DNA from: Symbiodinium natans
Taxonomy: Eukaryota > Sar > Dinophyceae > Suessiales > Symbiodiniaceae
Length of the DNA: 64,000 nt
Assembly (NCBI GenBank): GCA_905221605.1
Contig: CAJNDS010002818.1
Location: 72,001 to 136,000 of the forward strand
Direction of reading: 5' to 3'
This document shows, piece by piece, positions 29,981-38,989 of the stretch; position 1 is the first letter of the stretch, and every line of letters begins with the position of its first letter. Position numbers and translations under genes: made by a program. Below the pieces are notes generated by a model, which did no database searches, was not told the origin of the DNA, and was given only the letters and a program-made list of their open reading frames with translations.

Positions 29981-30529
29981 ATGTGTTTTTTCCCGCGCTT
30001 ATCGAATATGATCCTTACAAGGAAGAATAGTTTCGACTCTTTGGCGGTCTGCTGCAAGGCACAATCGGCACAACAAATGCTGAAGGCTCAGAAAACGGTG
30101 GCACGCCGGAGGAGGTCAGGCGATAGAGAGACCATGCGGGTCAGAAGGCTCACTGTTCTTTATTGCTCCTGTGTCAGGCAGCCCCGGCTGGTCCTTTCAG
30201 CGGCCCCGTGCACGGACAGTGAGGCGCCAGATCGTGATGGCCTTGAGCCACTGTTTGAGGAGCTTCCCGGTGCTCCTGTGACTGACACCAGTGTTCCAAG
30301 AGCACGTAGACGTTCTTGTAGCCTATCCGGGAAGTTAAGTCTACCCGTAGGGGGAGGCAACCTTGTTGTCTTTTTGCGTCTGGTGAGTTTTGGTTTTTGC
30401 GTCTTGTGTCATTTTCGAAAATCGGAGTGGAGAATTAGTCTAAATTCCACCCCCCCCTCGTTTCTTGGTTCCACGAAGAGCCAGCAAGAAAAGAAACCTA
30501 AAGGTGCACCATTAGGGTTTAGAGTTTAG
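29981..30529 (+). CDS. Long open frame, hypothetical
   Basis: Not recognised. At 182 codons it is among the longest non-repetitive frames. It has a basic N-terminal third with an RRRR cluster near residue 42, an acidic/proline middle (residues ~80-100), a hydrophobic stretch at ~125-140 (VVFLRLVSFGFCVLC) and a Ser/Lys-rich end. The last codons enter a TTTAGGG tract at 30513, so the native end may be a splice site or earlier. The length is unlikely by chance, but no domain is visible. Confidence 0.35.
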   Translation: MCFFPRLSNMILTRKNSFDSLAVCCKAQSAQQMLKAQKTVARRRRSGDRETMRVRRLTVLYCSCVRQPRLVLSAAPCTDSEAPDRDGLEPLFEELPGAPVTDTSVPRARRRSCSLSGKLSLPVGGGNLVVFLRLVSFGFCVLCHFRKSEWRISLNSTPPSFLGSTKSQQEKKPKGAPLGFRV

Positions 30530-30596
30530 GGTTTAGGGGTTAGTGCTAATTTGGGCGTTGTCGACCGGTTGCATTCTCGGCTAGGAACTGCAAATC

Positions 30597-30911
30597 TTGA
30601 ACCCTAAACCTATGTCTGCGATCATGATCATGACATCGATGATTGTGACGATGATGATTGGGGGGGTGGGGGTGGCGGTGGTGAACTGCGAGTCATGCGA
30701 CTTCTCGCATTTGTGGAACACCCATGTAATGGTTGTAACGACAAACTTCATCTCTGGTCATATCAACAAAGCAACTGCAGATTTTCACCAAGGCACCGAG
30801 GGTCATGACCGGCGTCGCCACAAGGAGGCAGTAGGGCAGAGACGAAACATTCATCGACGACTCATTCACCTCAGGTATGTTGGAGTTCAGGGTAACTTCG
30901 GGAAACCCTAA
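30597..30911 (+). CDS. Open frame, hypothetical
   Basis: Not recognised. A 104-codon plus frame with a Met/Ile/Val-rich N-terminal segment that could be a signal or membrane segment (residues ~8-28). His/Arg-rich downstream; ends in CCCTAAA sequence. CTCAG|GTATG near 30872 is a plausible donor. The minus strand is also open here for about 60 codons. Confidence 0.25.
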   Translation: MNPKPMSAIMIMTSMIVTMMIGGVGVAVVNCESCDFSHLWNTHVMVVTTNFISGHINKATADFHQGTEGHDRRRHKEAVGQRRNIHRRLIHLRYVGVQGNFGKP

Positions 30912-31037
30912 ACCCTAAATCCTGAAGACCCAGAACCCAAAACCCTACTCGGGTTCACGGTCTGCTGGCTCCTGAGGGGGTACTGGCACGCCCTTCCAAA
31001 ATGCCAGCATGGCCGACCGGCATGAATATGGCCATAT

Positions 31038-31195
31038 TAAGGGTTTAGGGTTAGGGTTTAGGGTTTAGGGTTTAGGGTTTAGGGTTTAGGGTTTAGGGTT
31101 TAGGGTTTAGGGTTTAGGGTTTAGGGTTTAGGGTTTAGGGTTTAGGGTGTAGGGTGTAGGGTGTAGGGTTTAGGGTTTAGGGTTTAGGGTTTAGG
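31038..31195 (+). repeat. Long TTTAGGG array
   Basis: About 22 units with three GTGTAGG variants. Confidence 0.95.
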
Positions 31196-31421
31196 CATGA
31201 ATTTGAGTTCTTCTGGCGGTGGGCCTAACCAGTATTTGGGAATTTCGGGTTGTAAAGTTCTGGGGTGCAACGTGTCGGGTGTTTTATAAGGGCAGTTATA
31301 TATGCCCTTATATGGTCTCTTATCGGGTTGTATGAGGTATGTAAGGGGTGAATGAGGGGTCCCCTTTGAAGGCACATACAAACGGACCATGGAACTACCC
31401 AAAGATGGGCATGCAGGAATT

Positions 31422-31530
31422 CGACCCGGGAGTAACCTAGGAATAAAAAGGGTACCCTTTTTGGTTTTTAAGGGGTCTAAGGGAACCCCAACCGCAAAAG
31501 AAGGAAATAAGGGCCTACTCCCGGTCCTAG
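31422..31530. mobile_element. TIR-B foldback element
   Basis: CGACCCGGGAGTAACCTAGG at the left and GCCTACTCCCGGTCCTAG at the right; a complete copy without telomeric insert. Confidence 0.8.
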
Positions 31531-31669
31531 GGAACTCTGCGTCTTGGGCTGCTCATCTGGGGACTCAGGCTTCGGGATGTGCTTTGCTTCTCGCAGTCTG
31601 TCTCCGGGGACCCTACCATAGGGGTCTATTTAACTAGAAATAATGGATCTATTTACTACTATGAATCAT

Positions 31670-31762
31670 CCCTGTATTATGTTATAAGGAAGATTATAAT
31701 TTCATGTTGTGTTTTTTTTTTTTTTTTTTGGGGGGGGGGGGGTTCTCAAGCAATTCGTAGTT
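31670..31762. mobile_element. TIR-F right part with T18-G12 run
   Basis: Shares CTGTATTA.GTTATAAGGAAGA and GGTTCTCAAGCAATTCGTAG with the 17.8 kb copy. A T run then a G run lies inside. Confidence 0.6.
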
Positions 31763-31902
31763 TAAGTGTGCTATGGATAAAGAGGACATACCTTAAACCC
31801 GCAGGTCAAGACGAGGGAGGAGCGCAAGCGGTGGGTGGAAATGCAAGAGTGGGGGTGCGGGCCTGGGCGCTTCTAGCACAGCGCGCCCCCTCAATGAGAC
31901 AC

Positions 31903-32088
31903 CCTAAACCCTAAACCCTAAACCCTAAACCCTAAACCCTAAACCCTAAACCCTAAACCCTAAACCCTAAATCCCCCACGCCGAGCAGCTAGGAGCTCGG
32001 ATCGCAGCTGACCTCGAACGTACTCCTGGGCAGAGGCCGACCCAGCAACTACTTCGAGGTTTAGGGTTTAGGGTTTAGGGTTTAGGGG
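31903..32088. repeat. CCCTAAA then TTTAGGG
   Basis: Ten CCCTAAA units at 31903-31972, an 85-bp island, then TTTAGGG at 32058-32088. Confidence 0.9.
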
Positions 32089-32199
32089 TACTTATAACCC
32101 AGTAATAAGTGCAGTGCTAACCCGCGTGTAAGCCCCCGTTCTAATTCAATTACAAGCGCAGAATTAATTGGGTTACTAAGTACCATGAACCTCCAAGTA
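32088..32199. mobile_element. TIR-I element, left end abutting telomeric array
   Basis: GTACTTATAACCCAGTAA at the left and TTACTAAGTACCATGAACC at the right. The left outer arm present in the 40.9 kb copy is missing, replaced by TTTAGGG. Confidence 0.65.
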
Positions 32200-32228
32200 G
32201 CACTCCAAAGACGTATTCGAAAGGGTTG

Positions 32229-32345
32229 GAGGGGGGGGGGGGGGGGTCATCGCTTCGGGTCTAGGGGTTTGGGGGGCTTAGGGGTTTAGGGGTTTAGGGG
32301 GGCTTAGGGGTTTGGGGGGGCTTAGGGGTTTAGGGGTTTAGGGCT
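32229..32345 (+). repeat. G run and TTTAGGGG variants
   Basis: G17 at 32229-32246, then TTTAGGGG/GGCTTAGGGG units. Confidence 0.85.
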
Positions 32346-32434
32346 TCTTTGAGGGCTTAAGGGGGCCCTCGACTTCAGCATGAATTCCGAACTCGTCAGG
32401 TTTGCGATAAGGTAGGCCTTATAACTGAGATTAT

Positions 32435-32667
32435 CAACCCTAAACCCTAAACCCTAAACCCTAAACCCTAAACCCTAAACCCTAAACCCTAAACCCTAAA
32501 CCCTCCGAAGGCCACTAAGCCCCAACAATGAGAAGCCAGGTCTCTGTAAATGCTTCGGCGCTGCCATACCATGAGCGGATGGCTCCGTGCACAAACCTAG
32601 CAGCATCAGGTTTAGGGTTTAGGGTTTAGGGTTTAGGGTTTAGGGTTTAGGGTTTAGGGTTTAGGGT
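32435..32667. repeat. CCCTAAA...TTTAGGG inverted pair
   Basis: Ten units at 32435-32506, a 100-bp island, then eight units of TTTAGGG at 32609-32667. Confidence 0.92.
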
Positions 32668-32693
32668 GTCCTTAAGAAACCAACACCTGCTTC

Positions 32694-33052
32694 TTTGTAG
32701 GTTGCCTTAAGAATCCTAGAAGGGGTTTGTATGATAACCTACAACAGGTAGGCTTGGCCTCCTAAGGTAGGGGTTTAGCTTGGACGGCTTCATGTGAAGT
32801 TTCCCAGAAGTCCGCTTTAAAGTATCTGACTTGGTAGGATTCACTGTGCAGGAAGGATCCGGAAAAGGGAGCCCTGTGCAACCCCCACACCGGAACCCGA
32901 CAATTACCCCAAAAACCGCTGAGCCCTGAACCCTAAACCCCGAAACCCCGAAACCCCGAAACCCCGAAACCCCGAAACCCCAAACCCTAAAGCCCAAACC
33001 CTAAACCCCTAAATCATGCAAGCCTTCTAGGATTCTTAGGCAATCCTACAAA
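32694..33052. mobile_element. Unit with 30-bp inverted ends (TIR-H)
   Basis: TTTGTAGGTTGCCTTAAGAA at 32694 and its inverse, ending CCTACAAA, at 33052 bracket ~300 bp that include a CCCTAAA/CCCCGAAA array (32930-33010). Related words occur at 52.24-52.35 kb. Confidence 0.65.
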
Positions 33053-33235
33053 AAAACAAGTTTTGGGTTCTTAAGTTTTGCTGCTTTGGGGGTTCAGGAT
33101 TCAGGGTTTAGGGTTCTTCGGACGTTTGGGGCTTTTGTGGTTTCGAGTCCCCGGTTTAGGGTTACGGTTAACAGCTGTGGAGTCACTGATGGTTGCAACA
33201 GCTGCCCTTGGTTAGTTTTTCATGCCCTAAACCTG

Positions 33236-33334
33236 ACCTGTGACTCTCCTTACTTACAGTTTCATGGGTTTTACCTACAGTACTACTTAAGGGGTAGTTC
33301 CTACTAGACTGTAGGTAAATAGAGTCCCAGGTAA
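33236..33334. mobile_element. TIR-A foldback element
   Basis: ACCTGTGACTCTCCTTACTT at the left and GTAGGTAAATAGAGTCCCAG at the right. Confidence 0.75.
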
Positions 33335-33659
33335 GCGCGAAACACCGGGGCTTGTTCCTAAATAAGATCCTCCTACAGTCTTGCTTAGAGGGTTTAGGGT
33401 TTGGGGTTTAGGGTTTACAGGGTTTAGGGGACCCAATCAAGGAGATGTAAACAGGCCGAGAGCCTACCTACCCCAAATCTCAAGACCCTAAACACCCCCC
33501 TCCCACCCCTCCAAACCGCGAACCCCACACCCGAATCTGCAGGTACTATCATCCTGAACCCTGAACCCAGAACTCTTCTGGAACGGCCCTTAGAACCCTC
33601 TCTGAAACATATTCCAAATATAATCCTCTTAGACCCAAGCAGGGAAACATGTGAAATAT

Positions 33660-33839
33660 TTCAAGGCCTACCTAGTCTAAGCCCGAGCATTCTCCGGGCA
33701 AGGGGCTCCCTATCGAATTCGTCTCTACACCCTAAACCCTAAACCCTAAACCCTGAACCCTAAACCCTAAACCCAGAGCAAGGGGCTCCCTATCGAATTC
33801 GTGGCAATACCGAGCGTTGTCGAGGTCGAACTGGCCCTG
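33660..33839 (-). CDS. Exon-like frame split by a telomeric tract with 25-bp duplication
   Basis: Not recognised. Minus frame 33839-33773 (QFDLDNARYCHEFDREPLA in its middle) stops at a 50-nt TTTAGGG-type tract (33772-33723; starts GTTTAGG, ends GTGTAGAG). It can resume in phase at 33722, giving a second EFDREPLA followed by RRMLG. The peptide repeat comes from the 25-bp direct duplication flanking the tract. A possible upstream acceptor is CTCGCGCGCAG. The plus strand is also open here. Confidence 0.3.
33698..33802. repeat. 25-bp direct repeats flanking a telomeric tract
   Basis: GCAAGGGGCTCCCTATCGAA (plus five more bases) occurs at 33698-33722 and identically at 33778-33802, bracketing CCCTAAA sequence, like a target-site duplication. 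Confidence 0.92.
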
Positions 33840-33869
33840 AGCTGCGCGCGAGTAAGAGGGCGGGTTTCG

Positions 33870-34450
33870 GAAGTGGGGTGGGTTTGGGGTTTGGGGTTTA
33901 GGGTTTAGGGTTTGGGGTTTAAGTATAGGGCTAGGGTTTAGGGTTTGGGGTTTAGGGCTTGGAGTTCAGGGTTTGAGGGGGCTTGAAGAAGTTTCCCCAT
34001 GCCACCTGAGAATGAAACCAACGATGCCCATGTGCGTGCACTTCGCGTTTAGGGTTGAGGGCTTGAGGGTTTTTGGCCCTAAACCCTAAACCCTAAACCC
34101 TAAACCCTAACTCCGAAGACTGGGGTTATGTGCACGAGTGGGTTTTTTAAACCCCAAATCTGATCCCTGCCTCAAGAGCCCACGTTTGTGTAGGCTACTA
34201 TCGGATTCTTAGTGTTCAGGGTTCAGGGTTTAGGGAAGCCCCTTTCTAGGATTCCCATCGGTAGCTTTGGGGTTCTTTGATTCTTAAGGTAAGCCCTAAA
34301 GTTGAAAAGCCTACACCCTCAACACTGGGGCCGGGTCCAGGTGTTGCAGGGTTTCTGCAGCTTCTGGGGTTTGGGGTTTAGGGTTTAGGGTTTAGGGCTA
34401 GGGTGTAGGGTTTCGGGTTGAGGGCTTATGGGTTCAGGGTTTTTAGGGTT
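33870..34450. repeat. Arrays with island
   Basis: TTTGGGG/TTTAGGG at 33870-33985; CCCTAAA at 34075-34112; TTTAGGG variants at 34370-34450. At 34190-34290, GGATTCTTAG words recall TIR-H. Confidence 0.75.
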
Positions 34451-34565
34451 TATGGGTTCAGGGTTTTAGCGCAGTCGAAGGTTCCAGGTCCGTGAGCAAC
34501 TTCTTCGCTTCGTTAAAGTTGCGTCGGAGGACCTGGCTTCTAATTCAGGACACTGTGGCCCTTAA

Positions 34566-34678
34566 CCCCAACCCTAAACCCTACACCCTAAACCCTACAC
34601 CCTAAACCCTAAACCCTACACCCTAAACCCTACACCCTAAACCCTACACCCGAAACCAAACCCTAAACCCTAGGGTTC
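34566..34678 (-). repeat. CCCTACA/CCCTAAA dimer array
   Basis: CCCTACA and CCCTAAA alternate, a dimeric higher-order unit. It ends at a CCCTAGGG junction. Confidence 0.9.
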
Positions 34679-34947
34679 AGCGGCGCCGAAAATGCGTCAA
34701 AGGGCTGAGGGGTGACTTGGGGATTAGGAGTGAGCTAGCTTTGAGGCCCATATCTGCTGCCGATAGCTACCCTAAGCCATGAACCCTACACCCTCAGCTC
34801 TAAGCCCTGTTCAACGCGCAATATTTCTACCTTAACGCTTCAGGGTGTTTCCTTTATAGGTTTCAAAAGCGCCTAAATGCCTTCTTCCCTCCCAAGCCCC
34901 AAGGCCCCAATACCCACACACATTCAGGCGGAACCCCATAAGGGTTT

Positions 34948-35040
34948 ACCTGGGACTCTATTTACCTACAGCTTAGTAGTAACTACCCCTGAACAAGTGG
35001 GCATAAACCATAAAGTTGTAGGTAAAGAGAGTCCCAGGTA
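34948..35040. mobile_element. TIR-A foldback element, best-preserved copy
   Basis: ACCTGGGACTCTATTTACC at the left and GGTAAAGAGAGTCCCAGGT at the right, inverted over ~24 bp. The interior TAGTAACTACCCC pairs with GTGGGCATAAACC-type sequence. Confidence 0.82.
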
Positions 35041-35206
35041 TGGCGATTAGTGGCTACTATTTAGGGCTGAAGGTGTGCGGGATGGGAGGGTTAGGGTTTT
35101 GGAGGTCGAGGGCTTAGGGGGTTAGGGTTTCGGGTTAGGGGGTCAGGGGGTTTCGGGGGGTTCTGGGGGAGAGTTCTGTTAGCTTGAGAAGTATCTCCCG
35201 TCGCTC

Positions 35207-35407
35207 TCAGTAGCAGTCGCAGGTCAGCTGCACCGTGGCGGAGTTGCCCAGGATCAGGTTCGCTCCCAGAGGTGCCTGGGGCAGCAGCGCCCTTACCAAC
35301 CTGCCGTCCGTGGCTCGCAGCCGCTTCAGCGGCTGAGCTGCATCCAGAAACGCGCAAGCCGCGCCAGCCGCATCCCTCAGTCTGCCCTTGGAGCCCCTTA
35401 AAACATC
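35207..35407 (-). CDS. C-terminal exon-like frame, hypothetical
   Basis: Not recognised. A 66-codon minus frame ending TGA at 35209-35207. It is rich in Ala, Leu and Arg with heptad-like hydrophobics, and the end reads LILGNSATVQLTCDCY. It opens inside the 24-bp word duplicated at 35390-35413 and 35447-35470. Another minus frame is open across the same span, so the frame assignment is uncertain. Confidence 0.28.
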   Translation of the reverse strand, partial: DVLRGSKGRLRDAAGAACAFLDAAQPLKRLRATDGRLVRALLPQAPLGANLILGNSATVQLTCDCY

Positions 35408-35470
35408 TCAAAGTGGGGGCGGTGGGGGCGGGCATGCGCTGCGCTGGAGCCCCTTAAAACATCTCAAAGA
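35390..35470. repeat. 24-bp direct repeat around 33 bp
   Basis: GGAGCCCCTTAAAACATCTC (plus AAAG) occurs at 35390-35413 and 35447-35470, bracketing a G-rich 33-bp insert. Confidence 0.9.
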
Positions 35471-35534
35471 AGGGTAGCCAGTGGCCCTTCTTCGTGGCAG
35501 GGGGAGGTGGGCGGTGGGCAATGGGCTCGCTGGG

Positions 35535-35730
35535 GGGTGGGGGGGGGGGGGGTAGGGGGGGGGGTAGGGGGGGGTGGGGGGGGGGTACGGGGGGGGGTAG
35601 GGGGGGGGTGGGGGGGGGTAGGGGGGGGGGGTAGGGGGGGCGGAGGGGGGGGGGTAGGGGGGGGGGGGGGGGTGGGTGGGGGGGGTGGGGGGGTCGGGGG
35701 TAGGCAAGCGGGGGAGGGGGGGTGGTTTGG
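35535..35730 (+). repeat. G-run field (GGGGGGTA)
   Basis: About 200 bp of G runs broken by T, TA or TC. Gly- and Pro-rich frames here are repeat translations. Confidence 0.92.
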
Positions 35731-35755
35731 GTTTTTTCCTCTGGTCCCTGAGTTG

Positions 35756-35897
35756 GGTTTAGGGTTTAGGGTTTAGGGTTTAGGGTTTAGGGTTTAGGGT
35801 TTAGGGTTTAGGGTTTAGGGTTTAGGGTTTAGGGTTTAGGGTTTAGGGTTTGGGGTTTAGGGTTTAGGGTTTAGGGTTTAGGGTTTAGGGTTTAGGG
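35756..35897 (+). repeat. Long TTTAGGG array
   Basis: About 20 units with a single TTTGGGG variant. Confidence 0.95.
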
Positions 35898-35908
35898 ATG
35901 GGGCGTTC

Positions 35909-35993
35909 GACTCTATTTACCTACAGTTTAGTAGCAACTGCCCCTTAGTTAGTAGGTATAAGCCATTAAACTGTTGCTAAAGAGTCCCAGGTA
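35909..35993. mobile_element. TIR-A element, left end trimmed
   Basis: Starts GACTCTATTTACCTACAG, without the leading ACCTGG, and ends AGAGTCCCAGGTA. Lies just after the long array. Confidence 0.75.
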
Positions 35994-36083
35994 GGGTTTA
36001 GGGGTTTTGGGGGACTAGGACCGATTGCTCGGACCGATTGCCGTTTCAGATGATTGGTATTGGGTTTCAGAACCCAAGGCCTT

Positions 36084-36178
36084 GCCTGGGACTCTATCTA
36101 CCTACAGTCTAGTAGTAACTACCCCCTAAAAATTAGTAGGCATAACCCATAGAACTGTAGGAAAGTAGAGTGTAGGTA
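36084..36178. mobile_element. TIR-A element, right end altered
   Basis: GCCTGGGACTCTATCTACC at the left. The right end GTAGAGTGTAGGTA has lost the GTCCCAGG box. Confidence 0.7.
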
Positions 36179-36404
36179 GTGGTCTTGGATTGCTTCTTAG
36201 TTTTGAGGTTTAGGGTTTTGGGTTTCGGGTTTGGGGTTCAGGCTGTGCGTTCGGTTTCAGGATGCGCCCGACCGGTCTTTCGCCCGTCAGTCATGCCCAG
36301 TTACACCCCCAAACTCCAAATAAACCCTAAATTGCTATATTTGCAAGGCAACGGCCGCTAAGAATGCCTAACCCGTAAGCCCCAAACCCGCAACCCGAAA
36401 CCCG

Positions 36405-36597
36405 AAACCCCACATCCTAAACCCTAAGCCCTAAACCCTAAACCCTAAACCATAAACCCTAAACCCCAAACCCTAAACCCCAAACCCTAAACCCCAAACC
36501 CCTAACCCCAAACCCTAAACCCTTTCGAACCTAAACCCTATAGACCCTAGACCCTAAACCCTAAACCCTAATCTCTAAACCTTAAACCCTAAACCCC
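36405..36597 (-). repeat. CCCTAAA/CCCCAAA array
   Basis: About 27 units, with CCCCAAA and CCCTAAA alternating in the middle. Confidence 0.92.
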
Positions 36598-36715
36598 ATG
36601 CGCCTTGAGGAAGGGCACAATGGGAAGGATGGCCACCACAGCCTAAGATCGCCGGTGGGGCCAAAGGGACAGCTCTCTGTGGGATTTTGAGTTTTTGTTT
36701 GGGGGGTTTAGGGAG

Positions 36716-36810
36716 TTTAGGGTTTAGAGTTTGGGGTTTAGGGCTAGGGTTTAGGGTTTAGGGTTTAGGGTTTAGGGTTTAGGGTTTAGGGTTTAGGGTT
36801 TCGGGTTGAG
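36716..36810 (+). repeat. TTTAGGG array
   Basis: About thirteen units. The following island 36811-37235 has several overlapping short frames and no recognised gene. Confidence 0.9.
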
Positions 36811-37129
36811 GGTTCGAGGATGCAGGTTGCCTTCTGCTTTTGGGACTTGTGAACGGGTTTAGCTGTAAGGGTTTGCAAAGTTTGAGGGGCGATGTCCGCC
36901 AAGCGTTCATCCTGAACTCGTGTGAATGAAAACCATTTTAGCAGCCGAGAGCATCTTAACCCCAAACCTGAGTTCGAAACCGTGTAAGTCCCAACGAAAG
37001 ATCCGAAAGCCCAAGCGCCAAATCTGTTTACAGCCCAACTACGCCCATGCACGAGGATTTGTGCTTTCTTTACTTGTCCCTCGCTGGGTGCCTGTTATAA
37101 GGTGGCTCCTCATAAATAAATGAATTAGT

Positions 37130-37350
37130 TTACTTCGAACATCCCCACCTTGCTCCTCGTTAAAAGGAAAGAACGCAAATAAGATGTTCAAACAAAGACA
37201 CATTCATTCAAATACGCTTTCTTAGGTTTTGCTTGCAATTGGGGTTGGGTACTCCAGGGAGTCTCTGGGGTTGGGCACTCCAAGGAGTCTCTGGGGTGAG
37301 GCACTCCAGGGAGTCTCTAGGAGTAGACCGGGCGAGGAGAAGAGTTCCGC
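37130..37350 (+). repeat. Minisatellite block, copy 1
   Basis: Starts TTCGAACATCCCCACCTT, includes about three units of GTCTCTGGGGTTGGGCACTCC and ends GACCGGGCGAGGAGAAGAG. The same start, unit and end occur at 41.57-41.93 kb. Confidence 0.85.
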
Positions 37351-37419
37351 GCGAGGAGAAGAGTTGAGTTTAACATCTCACAACCCCACACCGAAGGTGG
37401 GGAATAAATACATAAACTA

Positions 37420-37490
37420 AACTAAGTAAACAAACAAACAAATAAATAAATATACATAAATACATGAACAAATAGTATATATATATATAT
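37420..37490. repeat. AAAC/AAAT and TA tract
   Basis: ACAAACAAACAAATAAATAAAT followed by TATATATATATA. Confidence 0.9.
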
Positions 37491-37708
37491 AATCCAGCCC
37501 AGTTCTTGGCTTATTTCTGCGACTTTCTGCTTTCACCTCGTCCTGCGTTCTCGTGTTTGTTTCATGTGGTTCGATCCCCGGGGGTTGTTTCATATTGTCT
37601 GTTCTCAGATGGCCTGCTACGTGGACCGGCACACGCCGGTACGTATCGCTACAACCTGTACCGAGCCTAGGGTCTAGGACTTGTGAGGCTTAGGGCTATA
37701 GGGTTTGA

Positions 37709-38153
37709 TTAGGGATTAGGGTGTACAGTGTACAGTTTAGGATTTGGCTTAGGGCTTTCAGATTCATCAGGCTCCAAAAACCCCTTTGGATCAATCCCGA
37801 ATGCTAGAACCCCCACAAGCTTCACCCTCACTTCTACCTAAACCCTAAACTCTAAACCCAAACCCTAAACCCTAAACCCTAAACCCTAAACCGTGTGCCT
37901 TTTCTGTATGGGCGCTCGGGATGTTCGACCCTCTGCAAAAGACTTCGGGGTCTGTCGCTCAACGGGCCCATGATGCGAGTTGCTGCAACAGTCTGGCATG
38001 ATCTGTACTAATTCTCGGGACCCAGGAGAAACTAGGAAACCCTAAACCCTAAACCCTAAACCCTAAACCCTAAACCCTAAACCCCAAGCCGACTCTTCAG
38101 GCTCTGCAGTCGAGATCGGACGATGCAGTCATGCGAGTTCTTTCCAACGAGTG
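37709..38153 (-). CDS. Candidate three-exon 3' gene part with pure telomeric introns
   Basis: Not recognised. Minus-strand exons: 38153-38083 (after GATCAG, 23 codons plus two bases), 38041-37892 (50 codons), 37837-37709 (ends TAA). The intron 38082-38042 is exactly 41 nt, five GTTTAGG units plus GTTTAG. The intron 37891-37838 is 54 nt of TTTAGGG-type repeats, GT to AG. Both junctions are phase 0. The product is basic. Exon 2 has a CC near residue 18. Exon 3 begins VEVRVKLVGVLAFGIDPKG. The start codon was not found upstream. Conservation or RNA data are absent, so this is a reading-frame model only. Confidence 0.35.
38042..38082 (-). repeat. Perfect 41-nt telomeric tract / candidate intron
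   Basis: On the minus strand it is (GTTTAGG)x5 followed by GTTTAG with no variant. Confidence 0.6.
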
Positions 38154-38163
38154 CTGATCAACA

Positions 38164-38280
38164 GGGTTTAGGGTTTAGGGTTTAGGGTTTAGGGTTTGGG
38201 GTCAGAGGGTTTAGGGTTTAGGGTTTGGGGTCATAGGGTTTAGGGTTTAGGGTTTAGGGTTTAGGGTTTAGGGTTTAATG
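38164..38280 (+). repeat. TTTAGGG array
   Basis: Two arrays around the repeated word GGGGTCA.AGGG. Confidence 0.92.
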
Positions 38281-38420
38281 TTCAGGGCTGAGGGCTTCGG
38301 GCAGGTTTTATCAGTTAGCTAGCTGAACCGGATAAGCTTGAAGGATCTTTAGGGCTTAGGGCTTAGGTTTTTGAGGGTCCTATGGTGTAGAGCTTTCGTG
38401 CTTTAGGGTTTAGGGTTTAG

Positions 38421-38582
38421 GGCCGAGGGCTTCCGAAGCCCAACAAACCCTTAGAATCACGGATGAGGGGCTGCCAGCCCTTGTCGGCCGCCAGCAAAAA
38501 CATCCGTGGCCGTGCCCAGCCACATGAGCCAGGCCCTCAGGATTTGCGACTGAGGTTCAAGGAGTGGGTTTTGGGGGTTTAG
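38421..38582 (+). CDS. Exon-like open island between TTTAGGG arrays
   Basis: Not recognised. It starts directly after TTTAG and stays open for 53 codons to a TAG that lies within the next array's GTTTAG, so a donor there would avoid the stop. Basic peptide containing RLRFKEWVLG near its end. Both flanks are TTTAGGG on the coding strand. Confidence 0.28.
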   Translation, partial: GRGLPKPNKPLESRMRGCQPLSAASKNIRGRAQPHEPGPQDLRLRFKEWVLGV

Positions 38583-38647
38583 GGTTTAGGGTTTGGGGTT
38601 CAGGGTTTAGGGTTAGGGTTGAGGGTTTAGAGTTTTGGGGTTTCCCT

Positions 38648-38693
38648 AAACTACTAGTTGCTTAAGAACCCCGCCCCCCCCCCCCCCTCCCGG
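38648..38693. mobile_element. TIR-F left-end fragment
   Basis: CTAGTTGCTTAAGAACCCC followed by a C run; the right half is absent. Confidence 0.5.
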
Positions 38694-38737
38694 GGCATCG
38701 AGAAGCCCTGCACGTAGAATGACGACCCGAGGCTTGC

Positions 38738-38858
38738 ATAGGGTTTAGGGTTTAGGGTTTAGGGTTTAGGGTTTAGGGTTTAGGGTTTAGGGTTTAGGGT
38801 TTAGGGTTTAGGGTTTAGGGTTTAGGGTTTAGGGTTTAGGGTTTAGGGTTTAAGGGTT
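38738..38858 (+). repeat. Long TTTAGGG array
   Basis: About 17 perfect units. Confidence 0.95.
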
Positions 38859-38989
38859 TAATTTAGGCTTAGGGTCATAGGGGCTTAGGGCTTAGAATTT
38901 AGGGAATTCAAGGAAGGAGGCAATCTGTTTTTTTTTTAATGCCTTGAAGATTAGAATGTAGGAACCTACTTCGGTCATAGGGTTTGGGG

